Part shown: piece after piece, positions 52,840 to 62,739 of the stretch
Layout of the letters: each line of letters starts with the position of its first letter
How positions within the stretch are numbered: the first letter of the stretch is position 1
Source of the DNA: JACQAP01 sp035548375
GTDB taxonomy: Bacteria; Pseudomonadota; Gammaproteobacteria; Burkholderiales; JACQAP01
Direction of reading: 5' to 3'
Assembly (NCBI GenBank): GCA_035548375.1
Contig: DASZTG010000021.1
Location: 140,175-204,174 of the forward strand
Length of the DNA stretch: 64,000 nucleotides
Made by a program: the position numbers and the translations under genes
Notes under the pieces: model-generated
Databases searched by the model: none
Told to the model about the DNA's origin: nothing
The model's input: the letters and a program-made list of their open reading frames with translations, nothing else

Positions 52840-54459
52840 ATGAGCAGCATTCCGGTTCCCATGCAGAATTTATCGGTCGAGCGCCGCCAATATGGCGACG
52901 CCTTCTGGCGGTCGCTCTTCTACTTCAACATCTACCGGCTGGTAGCCGCCGGGGTCCTGCTTGCTGCGGTCGCCACGCTGGGAGACGACGTGCCTTTCGG
53001 GTCCAATTCCCGGCACGCGTATATCTATACCAACTTCGCGTACATCGCGTTCAGCGTGCTGGCGTTCGGCGCCATCCTCCCGCGCAAGCCCTATTTCACG
53101 ATCCAGCTGGCCGTCTATATATGTGCCGACATCCTGTTCCTGACGCTGATGATGCATTTCAGCGGCGGAATCGGAAGCGGCCTCGGGTTGCTGCTGCTCG
53201 CGTCTCTGGCCGCAGTCGGGCTCATCAGCCGCGGCAGGCTCACCCTGTTCTTCGCCGCGCTCGCGACGATTGCAGTCCTGGCCGAGCACACGTACGAGGT
53301 CATTTTCGGAGCGGCATCGACGGCCCAGTACGTGCAGGCCGGATTGCTGAGCATGGGCTTCTTCGCGACCGGATGGCTGGCGCACTCATTGGCCAAGCGC
53401 GCGGTCGCGATCGAGGCGATCGCCGCCCAGCGCGAGGTGGACCTGGCCAACCTTGCTCAGGTAAATCAACTGGTCATCCAGGACATGCAGGACGGCGTGG
53501 TCGTGGTCGACGAACGCGGAGCGATCAGGCAGATCAACAGCCGGGCCGAGACAATACTGGGGCCGCTGCGACGGTCCCACGGAGAGATCCTGCTGCAGGA
53601 CTACGCGCCGACGCTGGCGGCGAGGCTTGGCCAATGGCGCCGCGATCCCAGCACGGGTTTCGATCCGCTGCGCACACTGCAGACCAGCAAGCCGACGGCG
53701 GCGAGGTTCGTCCAGGCCGGAATTTCCCGGAACGTCGGCGTCGTCATCTTCCTCGAGGACCTGACGAGGGTGCAGCAGCAGGCACAGCAGCTCAAGCTGG
53801 CGTCGCTCGGCCGCCTCACCGCGAACATCGCGCACGAGATTCGCAACCCGTTATCGGCGATCAATCACGCGACGGAGCTCCTGCTCGAGGAATCCGGCCT
53901 GCGCAGCCCTTCCCACGCCCGGATGCTGCAGATCATCCACGACAACACCCAGCGCCTCGACCGCATGGTCCAGGACGTGCTGAAGCTGAACCGGCGCGAT
54001 CGCGCCGTGCGCGAGAAATTCGACCTGGGCGATTACCTGGAGACCTTCGTGGCGGAGTTCTGCGAGATCGAGAAGGTATCCTCCGACGTCATCCGTACCG
54101 ACGCGGAGATCGAGGCGACCGTGACCTTCGACCGCAGCCACCTCAACCAGATCATGTGGAACCTGTGCCGCAACGCGCTGCGCTATTGCCAGAAGAATGC
54201 GGGCAGCATCGTGGTGAGGATGCAGTCGGGACCGCGGCAGGGTACGGTAGAATTGTCCGTAATCGACGATGGCATGGGCATCGCCGAATCGTTGCGGGGG
54301 CACCTGTTCGAGCCCTTCTTCACGACGGCATCCAGCGGCACCGGCCTGGGTTTGTACATAGCGCGAGAGATTTGCGAGGCGAATGGCGCGACGCTCGACT
54401 ACGTCGAGCGTCCCGCCGGCGCACAGTTCAGCCTGATCTGCAAAGGAGTGACAGCTTGA
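52840..54459 (+). CDS. pilS: sensor histidine kinase of PilS type
   Basis: 539 aa. Six membrane helices (about 30-185), a PAS-like region (MQDGVVVVDERGAIRQINSR), HisKA with the H-box NIAHEIRNPLSAIN, and HATPase with DDGMGIAE and GTGLGLYIARE. PilS senses pilin in the membrane and phosphorylates PilR to control type IV pilus genes. It overlaps the regulator gene by four bases. Confidence 0.93.
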   Translation: MSSIPVPMQNLSVERRQYGDAFWRSLFYFNIYRLVAAGVLLAAVATLGDDVPFGSNSRHAYIYTNFAYIAFSVLAFGAILPRKPYFTIQLAVYICADILFLTLMMHFSGGIGSGLGLLLLASLAAVGLISRGRLTLFFAALATIAVLAEHTYEVIFGAASTAQYVQAGLLSMGFFATGWLAHSLAKRAVAIEAIAAQREVDLANLAQVNQLVIQDMQDGVVVVDERGAIRQINSRAETILGPLRRSHGEILLQDYAPTLAARLGQWRRDPSTGFDPLRTLQTSKPTAARFVQAGISRNVGVVIFLEDLTRVQQQAQQLKLASLGRLTANIAHEIRNPLSAINHATELLLEESGLRSPSHARMLQIIHDNTQRLDRMVQDVLKLNRRDRAVREKFDLGDYLETFVAEFCEIEKVSSDVIRTDAEIEATVTFDRSHLNQIMWNLCRNALRYCQKNAGSIVVRMQSGPRQGTVELSVIDDGMGIAESLRGHLFEPFFTTASSGTGLGLYIAREICEANGATLDYVERPAGAQFSLICKGVTA

Positions 54460-55823
54460 AGCGCAAGGATCAGACCGCCGGGGCGACATCCCGCTCCGTA
54501 TTGATAGTCGACGACGAAGAGGACATCCTCGAACTGATCGAGCTGACCCTGCTGCGCATGGGGCTCGACGTCGAGAGGGCCACGACGGTGAAGGCGGCCA
54601 TCGAGAAGGTGAAGGCCGGCAGCTACGATCTTTGCCTGACGGACATGCGCCTCCCCGACGGCGAGGGGCTCGAGCTGGTCCAGTTCATTTCCGACAACGT
54701 TTCCGACTTGCCGGTCGCGGTCATCACGGCCCACGGCAACACGGAAAACGCGGTCGCGGCGCTGAAGGCGGGCGCCTTCGACTATCTCGCCAAGCCGGTC
54801 TCACTCGAGCAGTTGCGCACCCTCGTCAAATCGGCGCTTTCGCTGCCGCAGCCCACGGCGGCCAAGCCGCCCAGCGATCACGCGCTGCTTGGCGACTCCG
54901 GCGCGATCCAGCAGGTCAGGGAATTGATCGAAAAGCTGGCCCGCAACGAGGCCGCGGTCCACATCACCGGCGAATCCGGCAGCGGCAAGGAATTGGCGGC
55001 GAGACTGATCCACGAGCGCAGCGTGCGGCGTTCGCAACCCTTTGTGCCGGTCAACTGCGGCGCCATCCCCGAAAATCTCATGGAGTCCGAATTTTTCGGT
55101 TACCGCAAGGGCGCGTTCACCGGTGCCGAGTCCGATCGGGACGGTTTTTTCCAGGCCGCCAGCGGCGGGACCCTGTTCCTGGACGAGGTCGCGGACTTGC
55201 CGCTGCCCATGCAGGTCAAGCTGCTGCGCGCGATCCAGGAGAAGAAGGTACGCAAGGTCGGCGCGACGCAGGAAGAGCCGGTCAATGTCCGCATCATCAG
55301 CGCGACCCACCAGAAGCTCGGGGAGAATGTCGAGGCAGGCAAGTTTCGCCACGACCTCTATTACCGCCTCAACGTGATCGAGCTGCGCATGCCCGCGCTG
55401 CGTGAAATGCGCGAAGACATTCCCCAGTTCGTCGATGCCCTGCTGGAAAAACTCGCGCGCAATGCCGGGGGCAAGAAGCCCGAGGTCGCGGCGGAAGCGC
55501 TGGACGAGCTCAAGCACTATGACTTCCCCGGCAATGTCCGCGAGCTTGAAAACGTCCTCGAGCGGGCCATGGCGCTATGCAGCGAAAGCCGGATCAACGC
55601 CGACGACTTGCAGCTCACGCCGGAGGATTTGCCGGAAGCGACACCGGGTTCGGCGGGCGGCGACAACAAGGCGCCTTTGCAGGATTACCTGGACCGGGTC
55701 GAGAAGGAAGCCATCATGGAAGCCCTGGAAAAGACCCGGTACAACCGCACGGCTGCCGCCAAGCTGCTGGGCATCACCTTCCGCTCGATGCGTTACCGGA
55801 TGGAACGCCTCGGCCTGAACTGA
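54456..55823 (+). CDS. pilR: sigma54-dependent response regulator of PilR type
   Basis: 455 aa. Receiver (phospho-Asp in CLTDMRLPDG), AAA+ domain with Walker A GESGSGKE and the sigma54 loop GAFTGAES, and a Fis-type HTH (YNRTAAAKLLGITFRSMRYR). TTG start overlapping the pilS stop (TTGA), with AAAGGAG 7 bases before it. It activates RpoN promoters of type IV pilin genes. Confidence 0.94.
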   Translation: MKRKDQTAGATSRSVLIVDDEEDILELIELTLLRMGLDVERATTVKAAIEKVKAGSYDLCLTDMRLPDGEGLELVQFISDNVSDLPVAVITAHGNTENAVAALKAGAFDYLAKPVSLEQLRTLVKSALSLPQPTAAKPPSDHALLGDSGAIQQVRELIEKLARNEAAVHITGESGSGKELAARLIHERSVRRSQPFVPVNCGAIPENLMESEFFGYRKGAFTGAESDRDGFFQAASGGTLFLDEVADLPLPMQVKLLRAIQEKKVRKVGATQEEPVNVRIISATHQKLGENVEAGKFRHDLYYRLNVIELRMPALREMREDIPQFVDALLEKLARNAGGKKPEVAAEALDELKHYDFPGNVRELENVLERAMALCSESRINADDLQLTPEDLPEATPGSAGGDNKAPLQDYLDRVEKEAIMEALEKTRYNRTAAAKLLGITFRSMRYRMERLGLN

Positions 55824-55882
55824 AATCGCGCCGGGGCGGGTTTGCGTCGGTTTCGAAGTTCGATCACCAGTCCAGGGCGCGC

Positions 55883-56449
55883 ATGACGATTTCCGCGTCC
55901 TGGATGTTGTCCGGGGACGGCATGCTTCCCGCGGCGCGCCATGTTCCGTCGCCTAATTTCGACGACCGGCCGGATGGCGTCGCCATCGACCTTCTGGTCA
56001 TCCACAACATCAGCCTGCCTCCGGCGCAGTTCGGCGGTCCGGGCATCGTCGAGCTGTTCACGAATTGCCTCGATCCGGACGCGCATCCTTACTATCGGCA
56101 GATCGCGGATGCCAGGGTGTCCAGCCATTTCCTGGTTCGCCGCGACGGAGAGATCATCCAGTTCGTGGCCTGCGGCCGGCGCGCCTGGCATGCGGGGCAG
56201 TCGCACTGGAAGGGCCGGACGCGCTGCAACGATTTTTCCATCGGCATCGAGCTGGAGGGAACGGACGACCAGGCCTTCACGGACGTCCAATACGACATGC
56301 TTGCGCGACTCGCCGCATCTCTGCGGCGCGCGTATCCCACCATCGAATGCGCCGGCCACTCCGATATTGCCGTGCCGCCGGGCCGCAAGACCGATCCGGG
56401 GCCGCACTTCGACTGGAACCGGTTTCGGGCGATGCTCGGGCAAGCCTGA
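55883..56449 (+). CDS. ampD: 1,6-anhydro-N-acetylmuramyl-L-alanine amidase
   Basis: 188 aa, the usual AmpD length. Zinc ligands H41, H159 and D171; catalytic E123 and K169 are present. It cleaves anhydromuropeptides during cytoplasmic peptidoglycan recycling, which also limits AmpC beta-lactamase induction. No signal peptide, in agreement. A second ATG is at 55907. The gene often follows pilSR in this lineage. Confidence 0.95.
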   Translation: MTISASWMLSGDGMLPAARHVPSPNFDDRPDGVAIDLLVIHNISLPPAQFGGPGIVELFTNCLDPDAHPYYRQIADARVSSHFLVRRDGEIIQFVACGRRAWHAGQSHWKGRTRCNDFSIGIELEGTDDQAFTDVQYDMLARLAASLRRAYPTIECAGHSDIAVPPGRKTDPGPHFDWNRFRAMLGQA

Positions 56450-56832
56450 TCGCTGAGCGGCGCGAACGCCGCAAACCGGCAAGTCTTCCAGTCGAACTTC
56501 CAGCTACCGCGGAACTCGCGACACCAGGTAATTCGCGAACCACTCGCGCCTGAAGGCAATAGTCCATCGCGCTGTTTCGTTCGAGAGTGCACCGGAACGG
56601 AGCAGGCAACCACGAGAACGATCGACTTCCTCGTATCGGAGCCTTCGGAAATCTCTCTGCGCGATCGGCGACGCCCACTGCCCGCGCCACGACATCTGCA
56701 TTTCCCGAAATCCGTCGCCGGATTGCGACAAATTTCACGACGACCGAAAAATTTTCTCGGTGATGCCTTGCCGCGTGTCCGACACGTCGTGTAGGAGAAC
56801 CGCGCGGTCTGGTTTGCGAATATAAAAATTTC
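56450..56832. other. gene-free part of the ampD-nrdA gap
   Basis: First 383 bp of a 544-bp gap. Small inverted repeats (ACCGA/TCGGT around AAAATTTT at about 56741-56760) are visible, but no gene and no T-run terminator. The remainder is the nrdA promoter and leader. Confidence 0.45.
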
Positions 56833-56860
56833 TTGACAGTGTTTCTGTGCCTACTAGAAT
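56833..56860 (+). promoter_or_regulatory. nrdA promoter
   Basis: TTGACA at 56833-56838, a perfect -35, and TAGAAT at 56855-56860 (five of six) with a 16-bp spacer. The -10 element sits inside the upstream NrdR-like box. Confidence 0.8.
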
Positions 56861-56897
56861 TAGTTTTTACTCGCTGCGCGAACACAACATATAGTGG
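56853..56897. promoter_or_regulatory. tandem NrdR-like boxes
   Basis: Box 2 at 56882-56897, ACACAACATATAGTGG, matches 14 of 16 bases of ACACwAtATaTwGTGT. Box 1 at 56853-56864, ACTAGAATTAGT, keeps the CTA/TAG core and overlaps the -10. Centre-to-centre distance is 31 bp, the spacing typical for cooperative NrdR binding. NrdR with ATP/dATP represses ribonucleotide reductase genes. Confidence 0.75.
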
Positions 56898-56993
56898 TTT
56901 AGTGATTTCGGCCGGTTGGATGAGCCGAATGGATGTTCCCGGCGGGTGCAATCGGTTGCTTGCCGGCGACAAGAAATAATCGAGGGAGAAAAA

Positions 56994-59864
56994 ATGCAAT
57001 TAGGCACTCACCAGGGCGCGGCAGCATCGTCCGGCAACTACCCCGTTGAAAGCGATTCCTCTTCGCAGGAAAAAGAGCGTTACGCCCAGTACAAGATCAT
57101 TCGTCGCAACGGTGCGGTGGTGTCCTTCGAGCCCGGCAAGATTTCGGTTGCGGTCACGAAGGCGTTCCTGGCCATCAACGGCGGGCAGGGTGCGGCGTCC
57201 GCGCGCGTGCGCGAAATGGTGGAAAAGCTGACGGAATCCGTCGTCGGTGCGCTCATGCGCCGGCAGCCGAACGGCGGCACCTTCCATATCGAGGACGTTC
57301 AGGACCAGGTCGAGTTGTCGCTCATGCGTTCAGGCGAGCACGAGGTCGCGCGGGCCTATGTGCTGTATCGCGAGGACCGGGCCCGCGAGCGCGCCCGCAA
57401 TCGCGAGGCGCATGCGGCCGCCGCACCGGCTTCGGCGATCAACGTGGTCGAAGGCGGCCGGACCCGCCCGCTCGAGCTCGATCGCCTGACCGCGCTGATC
57501 AAGGATTCCTGCGAAGGCCTGGGTCGCGCGGTCGATGCCTCGCTCATCCTGCAGATGACGTTGAAGGATTTGTACGAAGGCGTGCCGATGGAAGAAGTGC
57601 GCAAGTGCACCATTCTGGCGGCCCGTTCCCTCATCGAGAAGGATCCGGCCTACAGCTACGTGACGGCCCGACTCCTATTAAATAGCGTGCGTTTCGAGGT
57701 TTTGGGCGAGGAAGTATCGCAGGGCGACATGCTCAGCCGGTATGCGGACTACTTTCCCCAGTTCATCAAGCGCGGCATCGACGCCGGACTGCTGGACGAG
57801 CGCCTGAGCCGCTTCGACCTCAATTCCCTGGGCGCCGCGCTGGATGCAACCCGCGATTTCAAGTTCGGCTATCTCGGGCTGCAAACCCTGTATGACCGCT
57901 ACTTCCTGCACGTCAGCGACCGGCGCATCGAGCTGCCGCAGGCATTTTTCATGCGGGTTGCGATGGGCCTCGCGATCAACGAAGTGGAGCGCGAAGCGAG
58001 GGCCATCGAGTTCTACAACGTGCTATCGAGCTTCGATTTCATGTCGTCGACGCCGACCTTGTTCAATTCCGGTACCCAGCGCTCGCAGCTCTCGAGCTGC
58101 TACCTGACCACGGTGTCGGACGACCTCGAAGGCATCTACGACGCCATCAAGGAAAACGCATTGCTGTCCAAGTTTGCCGGCGGGCTGGGCAACGACTGGA
58201 CGCCGGTGCGTGCCTTGGGCTCGCACATCAAGGGAACGAATGGCCGGTCCCAGGGCGTAGTGCCGTTCCTGAAGGTGGTCAACGACACCGCCGTCGCGGT
58301 GAACCAGGGCGGCAAGCGCAAGGGCGCGGTTTGCTCCTATCTGGAAACCTGGCACCTCGACATCGAGGAATTCCTGGAATTGCGCAAGAACACGGGCGAC
58401 GACCGCCGCCGCACCCATGACATGAACACGGCGAACTGGATTCCCGACCTGTTCATGAAGCGGGTCATGGAAGCGGGAGAGTGGACCCTGTTCTCGCCGG
58501 CCGATGCCCCGGACCTGCACGACAAGGTCGGCAAGGAATTCGAGGCGGCCTACACGGAATACGAGCGCAGGACGCGAACCGGCGAACTGAAGCTGTTCAA
58601 GCGGGTTCCGGCGCTGACCATCTGGCGCAAGATGCTGACCATGCTGTTCGAAACCGGGCATCCGTGGATCACGTTCAAGGATCCCTGCAACATCCGCAGC
58701 CCGCAACAGCATGTCGGCATGGTGCACAGCTCCAACCTGTGCACGGAAATAACGCTCAACACCTCGGACACCGAGATCGCCGTCTGCAACCTGGGGTCGG
58801 TCAACCTCGTCGCCCATATCAAGGACGGCAAGCTGGACCAGGAAAAGCTCAAGAACACCGTGTCGACCGCCATGCGCATGCTCGACAACGTGATCGACAT
58901 CAACTATTACGCGGTGAACAAGGCACGCAACGCCAATTTCAAGCATCGCCCGGTCGGGCTCGGCATCATGGGATTCCAGGACTGCCTGCATGAGATGCGC
59001 GTGGCCTACGGTTCGACGGAGGCGATGGAATTCGCCGACCGCTCGATGGAGGCGGTGGCCTACTATGCCTATTGGGCCTCCACCGAACTGGCGGAAGAGC
59101 GCGGGCGCTATTCCACCTACGACGGCTCGCTCTGGTCCAAGGGCATCCTGCCGCAGGATTCGCTGAAGCTGCTCGCCGAAGAACGCGGCGGATACGTGGA
59201 AGTCGACGGCTCTTCGGCCCTGAACTGGGATCCGCTGCGTGCCCGCATCCGCCAGTTCGGCATGCGCAATTCCAATTGCCTCGCCATTGCGCCGACGGCG
59301 ACCATTGCCAACATCGTGGGCGTATCGGCTTCGATCGAGCCGACCTACCAGAACCTGTACGTGAAGTCGAACCTGTCGGGCGAATTCACCGTGACCAACG
59401 AATACCTGGTCCATGACCTTAAGCGGCTCAACATGTGGGACGAGGTCATGATCGCCGACCTGAAGTACTTCGACGGCAGCCTGGCCAAGATCGATCGCAT
59501 TCCGCAGGACATCCGCTCGCTCTATGCCACGGCCTTCGAGGTCGACCCGACCTGGGTCGTTGAGGCCGGCTCGCGCCGGCAAAAATGGATAGACCAAGCC
59601 CAGTCTCTCAACATATATATGGCGGGCGCCTCCGGCAAAAAGCTGGACGACACCTACAAGCTGGCCTGGAAGCGCGCGCTGAAGACCACGTACTACTTGC
59701 GCACGCTTGGCGCGACCTCGACGGAAAAATCGACCGGCCGCGCCGGCCAGCTCAATTCGGTGCCGAGCGATGCGGGTGCATCGGGAATGAATGCCGCGGA
59801 AGCGCCAGCCGAGGAAGCCAAGTTCTGCAGTATCGATAACCCCGAGTGCGAGGCATGCCAGTAA
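56994..59864 (+). CDS. nrdA: class Ia ribonucleotide reductase, large subunit
   Basis: 956 aa, longer than E. coli NrdA (761) because of an extended N-terminus. The ATP-cone (YKIIRRNGAVVSFEPGKI) at about 32-130 is the allosteric site, followed by a second cone-like stretch from about 150. Active-site cysteines lie in SSCYLTTV, SSNLCTEITL and AVCNLGSVNL; the C-terminal redox pair is in NPECEACQ. It reduces all four NDPs to dNDPs. GAGGGAGA is just upstream of the ATG. nrdB lies 387 bp downstream. Confidence 0.96.
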   Translation: MQLGTHQGAAASSGNYPVESDSSSQEKERYAQYKIIRRNGAVVSFEPGKISVAVTKAFLAINGGQGAASARVREMVEKLTESVVGALMRRQPNGGTFHIEDVQDQVELSLMRSGEHEVARAYVLYREDRARERARNREAHAAAAPASAINVVEGGRTRPLELDRLTALIKDSCEGLGRAVDASLILQMTLKDLYEGVPMEEVRKCTILAARSLIEKDPAYSYVTARLLLNSVRFEVLGEEVSQGDMLSRYADYFPQFIKRGIDAGLLDERLSRFDLNSLGAALDATRDFKFGYLGLQTLYDRYFLHVSDRRIELPQAFFMRVAMGLAINEVEREARAIEFYNVLSSFDFMSSTPTLFNSGTQRSQLSSCYLTTVSDDLEGIYDAIKENALLSKFAGGLGNDWTPVRALGSHIKGTNGRSQGVVPFLKVVNDTAVAVNQGGKRKGAVCSYLETWHLDIEEFLELRKNTGDDRRRTHDMNTANWIPDLFMKRVMEAGEWTLFSPADAPDLHDKVGKEFEAAYTEYERRTRTGELKLFKRVPALTIWRKMLTMLFETGHPWITFKDPCNIRSPQQHVGMVHSSNLCTEITLNTSDTEIAVCNLGSVNLVAHIKDGKLDQEKLKNTVSTAMRMLDNVIDINYYAVNKARNANFKHRPVGLGIMGFQDCLHEMRVAYGSTEAMEFADRSMEAVAYYAYWASTELAEERGRYSTYDGSLWSKGILPQDSLKLLAEERGGYVEVDGSSALNWDPLRARIRQFGMRNSNCLAIAPTATIANIVGVSASIEPTYQNLYVKSNLSGEFTVTNEYLVHDLKRLNMWDEVMIADLKYFDGSLAKIDRIPQDIRSLYATAFEVDPTWVVEAGSRRQKWIDQAQSLNIYMAGASGKKLDDTYKLAWKRALKTTYYLRTLGATSTEKSTGRAGQLNSVPSDAGASGMNAAEAPAEEAKFCSIDNPECEACQ

Positions 59865-60251
59865 TGGGTAAGGCGGCGCGCCTGAATGAGGTGGACGCTA
59901 GCTTGGTTCATCGGACCAAGTTAAGTGCAAAGCACGGCCGGAACCGCAACCCGCAAGGCTTCTTTGGAAGCCTGCCAAGGAACGGCGGGGCCTGCCAGTG
60001 AGGGCAGCGCGGCAGGCCGGCGTCGCCGCGAGAAGGCGATTGGCATTCTGGCTGCGCCGCGCGCGCGAAGAACAGGTCCGGCTCGCGATGTCGACGCGGC
60101 CGCTGCGGAGAAATTGAGTGTCCTTATTCGGCGCGATGAACGAATCGAACTTCGATTTGTTGCGCATACGACATAAAAAGGGGCCGCATTGCGGCCGAAT
60201 ATCAAAGAAGTATTTGACATTCCACCGATAACATTTATAAAGGAACCATCG
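59865..60251. other. 387-bp nrdA-nrdB intergenic region
   Basis: Unusually long for nrdAB. It contains a hairpin (CTTGGT/ACCAAG) at about 59902-59920, a GGCCGC-att-GCGGCC hairpin at 60182-60196 preceded by AAAAA (a terminator if read on the minus strand), and a promoter-like pair at 60214-60241. A stop-free frame at 59925-60176 has no start signal and is not called. Confidence 0.5.
60214..60241 (+). promoter_or_regulatory. promoter-like element directly before nrdB
   Basis: TTGACA (60214-60219), 16 bp, TATAAA (60236-60241). Near-consensus, but only 10 bp from the nrdB ATG, so a transcript would have almost no leader. Confidence 0.5.
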
Positions 60252-61391
60252 ATGTTGCAATTTGAAGATCACATTCCAGGCATCGGCGGCCCTGCATTGC
60301 AGCCCGTCGTGAATATCCCGCCCGCGCGAGTCCCGGCCGTCGCCGGCGGTTCAATATCCGCGGATGCGTCGATGCGCCGGGTGCGCGTCGAAGACAAGCG
60401 CATCATCAATGGCAAGGCTGACGTAAACCAGCTGGTGCCGTTCAAGTACAAGTGGGCCTGGGACAAATACCTTTCGGGTTGCGCGAACCACTGGATGCCC
60501 CAGGAAATCAACATGAGCCGGGACATCGCCACGTGGAAGAACCCCGGCGGCCTGACCGAGGACGAGCGGCTGATCGTCAAGCGCAACCTCGGGTTCTTCG
60601 TGACGGCGGACAGCCTCGCCGCCAACAACATCGTGCTGGGCACCTATCGGCACATCACGGCGCCCGAATGCCGGCAGTATCTCTTGCGCCAGGCTTTCGA
60701 AGAGGCCATCCATACCCACGCCTACCAGTACATCGTCGAAAGCCTGGGGCTGGACGAGGGCGAGATCTTCAATGCCTACCATGAGGTGTCGAGCATCCGG
60801 GAGAAGGACGAATTCCTGATCCCGTTCATCGAGACGCTGACGAATCCCGAATTCACCACCGGAACGCCGGAAACCGACCAGCAGTTGCTGAGAAGCCTGA
60901 TCGTCTTCGCCTGCATCATGGAAGGCCTGTTCTTCTACGTCGGCTTCGCCCAGATCCTGGCGCTCGGCCGGCAGAACAAGATGACCGGGGCCGCCGAGCA
61001 GTACCAGTACATCCTGCGCGACGAGTCCATGCACTGCAATTTCGGCATCGACCTGATCAACCAGATCAAGATGGAGAACCCCCATCTCTGGACTCCCGAG
61101 TTCCGCGACGACATTCGCGGGTTGATCCAGCGCGGCGTCGAACTGGAATACCGCTACGCGGAGGATACGATGCCGCGCGGCGTGCTCGGACTCAACGCGC
61201 CGATGTTCAAGGAATATCTTCGCTTCGTCGCGAATCGTCGCGCACAGCAGATTGGACTTGATCCATTGTTCCCGGGAGCGAATAATCCGTTCCCGTGGAT
61301 GTCGGAAATGATCGACCTGAAAAAGGAAAAGAACTTCTTCGAGACGCGTGTCATCGAGTACCAGACGGGTGGCGCGCTGAATTGGGATTGA
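60252..61391 (+). CDS. nrdB: class Ia ribonucleotide reductase, small subunit
   Basis: 379 aa. EAIHTHAY holds a diiron Glu and His and the radical tyrosine in the E. coli order (E115, H118, Y122). The second ligand set is in DESMHCNF. The C-terminus YQTGGALNWD is the tail that docks on NrdA. AAGGA lies 6 bases before the ATG. The N-terminal 35 residues are extra compared with E. coli NrdB. Confidence 0.96.
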   Translation: MLQFEDHIPGIGGPALQPVVNIPPARVPAVAGGSISADASMRRVRVEDKRIINGKADVNQLVPFKYKWAWDKYLSGCANHWMPQEINMSRDIATWKNPGGLTEDERLIVKRNLGFFVTADSLAANNIVLGTYRHITAPECRQYLLRQAFEEAIHTHAYQYIVESLGLDEGEIFNAYHEVSSIREKDEFLIPFIETLTNPEFTTGTPETDQQLLRSLIVFACIMEGLFFYVGFAQILALGRQNKMTGAAEQYQYILRDESMHCNFGIDLINQIKMENPHLWTPEFRDDIRGLIQRGVELEYRYAEDTMPRGVLGLNAPMFKEYLRFVANRRAQQIGLDPLFPGANNPFPWMSEMIDLKKEKNFFETRVIEYQTGGALNWD

Positions 61392-61979
61392 GATGAGATA
61401 TGCCGATCAAGTTCTGGTTGCGAAGGATGACCCGGCCGGTGCCGGGTTTCCCGCTTCGCGCAATCGCAGCCAAAGGACTTTTTCGAGATCCCGTGCGATC
61501 GAGCATCGGACGGGCCGCGCTCTGGACAGGGATTGACCGTGATGGCATCGATCTCCAGGGCCGCAAAGCCATTCGTGAAACCCGCACTGCCCGATGCGAC
61601 GTCGGGGGGTAGTGCATTCGACAGGCTGAATGGGTAAACCGGACACAACCGAATTTCATTCATCGCGAATCGCGCACCAACCTTCCCCGGGTTGCGGCGC
61701 CGGACCGGAAACCACGGGTTTCCAGTCAAAGATTCCCTTTCCCAGCCGTATTCATTCCCTGGCCGGCGATGGTTTTCCATCGGATCGCGGCCTTCATCAT
61801 TTGTTTTTCCGGAATCGTTCCGCGCTCGAGTTTCTTCGAGGGCGGGCAACAGGACTGTCCCTTGACCGGACATGCGGCTTGCATGGCGCGCGCACGGTCA
61901 TGGGCGGTAAGCGCGCAGGGGAAATCCTTCTCCTGCGTGCCGGTAGTACCTTTGTTTAACTCTCATTAGGAGAATCAGA
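61392..61979. other. 588-bp intergenic region
   Basis: After nrdB there is a weak terminator at 61429-61450. Several stop-free frames occur on both strands but none has a start signal or recognisable protein. The last 20 bases hold AGGAGAA for the histone-like gene. Confidence 0.5.
61429..61450 (+). terminator. possible terminator after nrdB
   Basis: ACCCGGC and GCCGGGT close over CGG-like loop bases and are followed by TTT only. A weak intrinsic terminator 38 bp after nrdB. Confidence 0.45.
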
Positions 61980-62330
61980 ATGGCTGCAAAGAAAAAAGCT
62001 GCAAAGAAGACCGCGAAGAAAAAGACCGCGAAGAAGGCCGCGAAGAAGCCTGCGAAAAAGGCTGCGAAGAAGCCCGCGAAAAAGGCGGCGAAAAAGCCTG
62101 CTAAAAAGGCCGCGAAGCGGCCGGCCAAGAAAAAGGCCGCGAAGAAGAAGGCCAAGAAGCCGGCCAAGAAAAAGGCGAAGAAGGCTGCGAAAAAGAAGCC
62201 TGCCAAAAAGAAGGCGGCCAAAAAGAAGCCTGCGTCCAAGCCGGTTGCGATGAGCGCACCGGCGGCGCCGAAGCCTGTTTCAGCACCGGCGGCCTGGCCG
62301 TTTCCGGTAGCCGGCAACCGGCCTAACTAA
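61980..62330 (+). CDS. histone H1-like lysine-rich protein
   Basis: 116 aa. Residues 2-82 are almost only Lys, Ala and Pro in AKKPAKKAAKK-type repeats, followed by a neutral Pro/Ala tail (MSAPAAPKPVSAP). It resembles the C-terminal domain of histone H1 and bacterial Hc2/BpH1/AlgP proteins, which bind and condense DNA. AGGAGAATCAG precedes the ATG. The coding DNA is itself repetitive, so copy-number change is likely between strains. Confidence 0.9.
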   Translation: MAAKKKAAKKTAKKKTAKKAAKKPAKKAAKKPAKKAAKKPAKKAAKRPAKKKAAKKKAKKPAKKKAKKAAKKKPAKKKAAKKKPASKPVAMSAPAAPKPVSAPAAWPFPVAGNRPN

Positions 62331-62739
62331 GCTTCCCATATGCTCGCGGGCAATCTGCATCCGCGAGGGATACCAGGCACTGAGCCGCGAGCTTTGGGAT
62401 TTGCAGCAAGCCTGACGTCGTGCCCGCAGTCGGTGCGACGCGTCTGGATTTAGTATCACACCCTCGCCGATCAAGAGACGGGAGGCGGGGAAAAATCCGA
62501 CCCAACTTCTTGTCCACATCGATGGACGAGTGGGTTATTTCTTTTCTGCCGACTGCCGGATACCAAGCGCTTAAAAATACACGGCATTATCCCGGCGCAA
62601 CGAGGTCCGGAGCGATGCCCGGACCGCGCCGGGGCGCGAATGCCGATATCATTTCGCCATCGAATGCGCGCGGGCTGCTTCCGCCGGAATCGACTTCGCG
62701 GATGATGCTCAAGCCGGCAAATAGTCCAAGGGGAGATCG
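62331..62739. other. 409-bp intergenic region
   Basis: No gene recognised. AGGGGAG at the right end is the ribosome-binding site of the following small gene. No clear terminator follows the histone-like gene. Confidence 0.45.

Noticed and set aside
61898..62317. Phe/Ala-rich frame antisense to the histone-like gene
   Set aside because: It is the mirror of Lys/Ala codon repeats, not a real protein.
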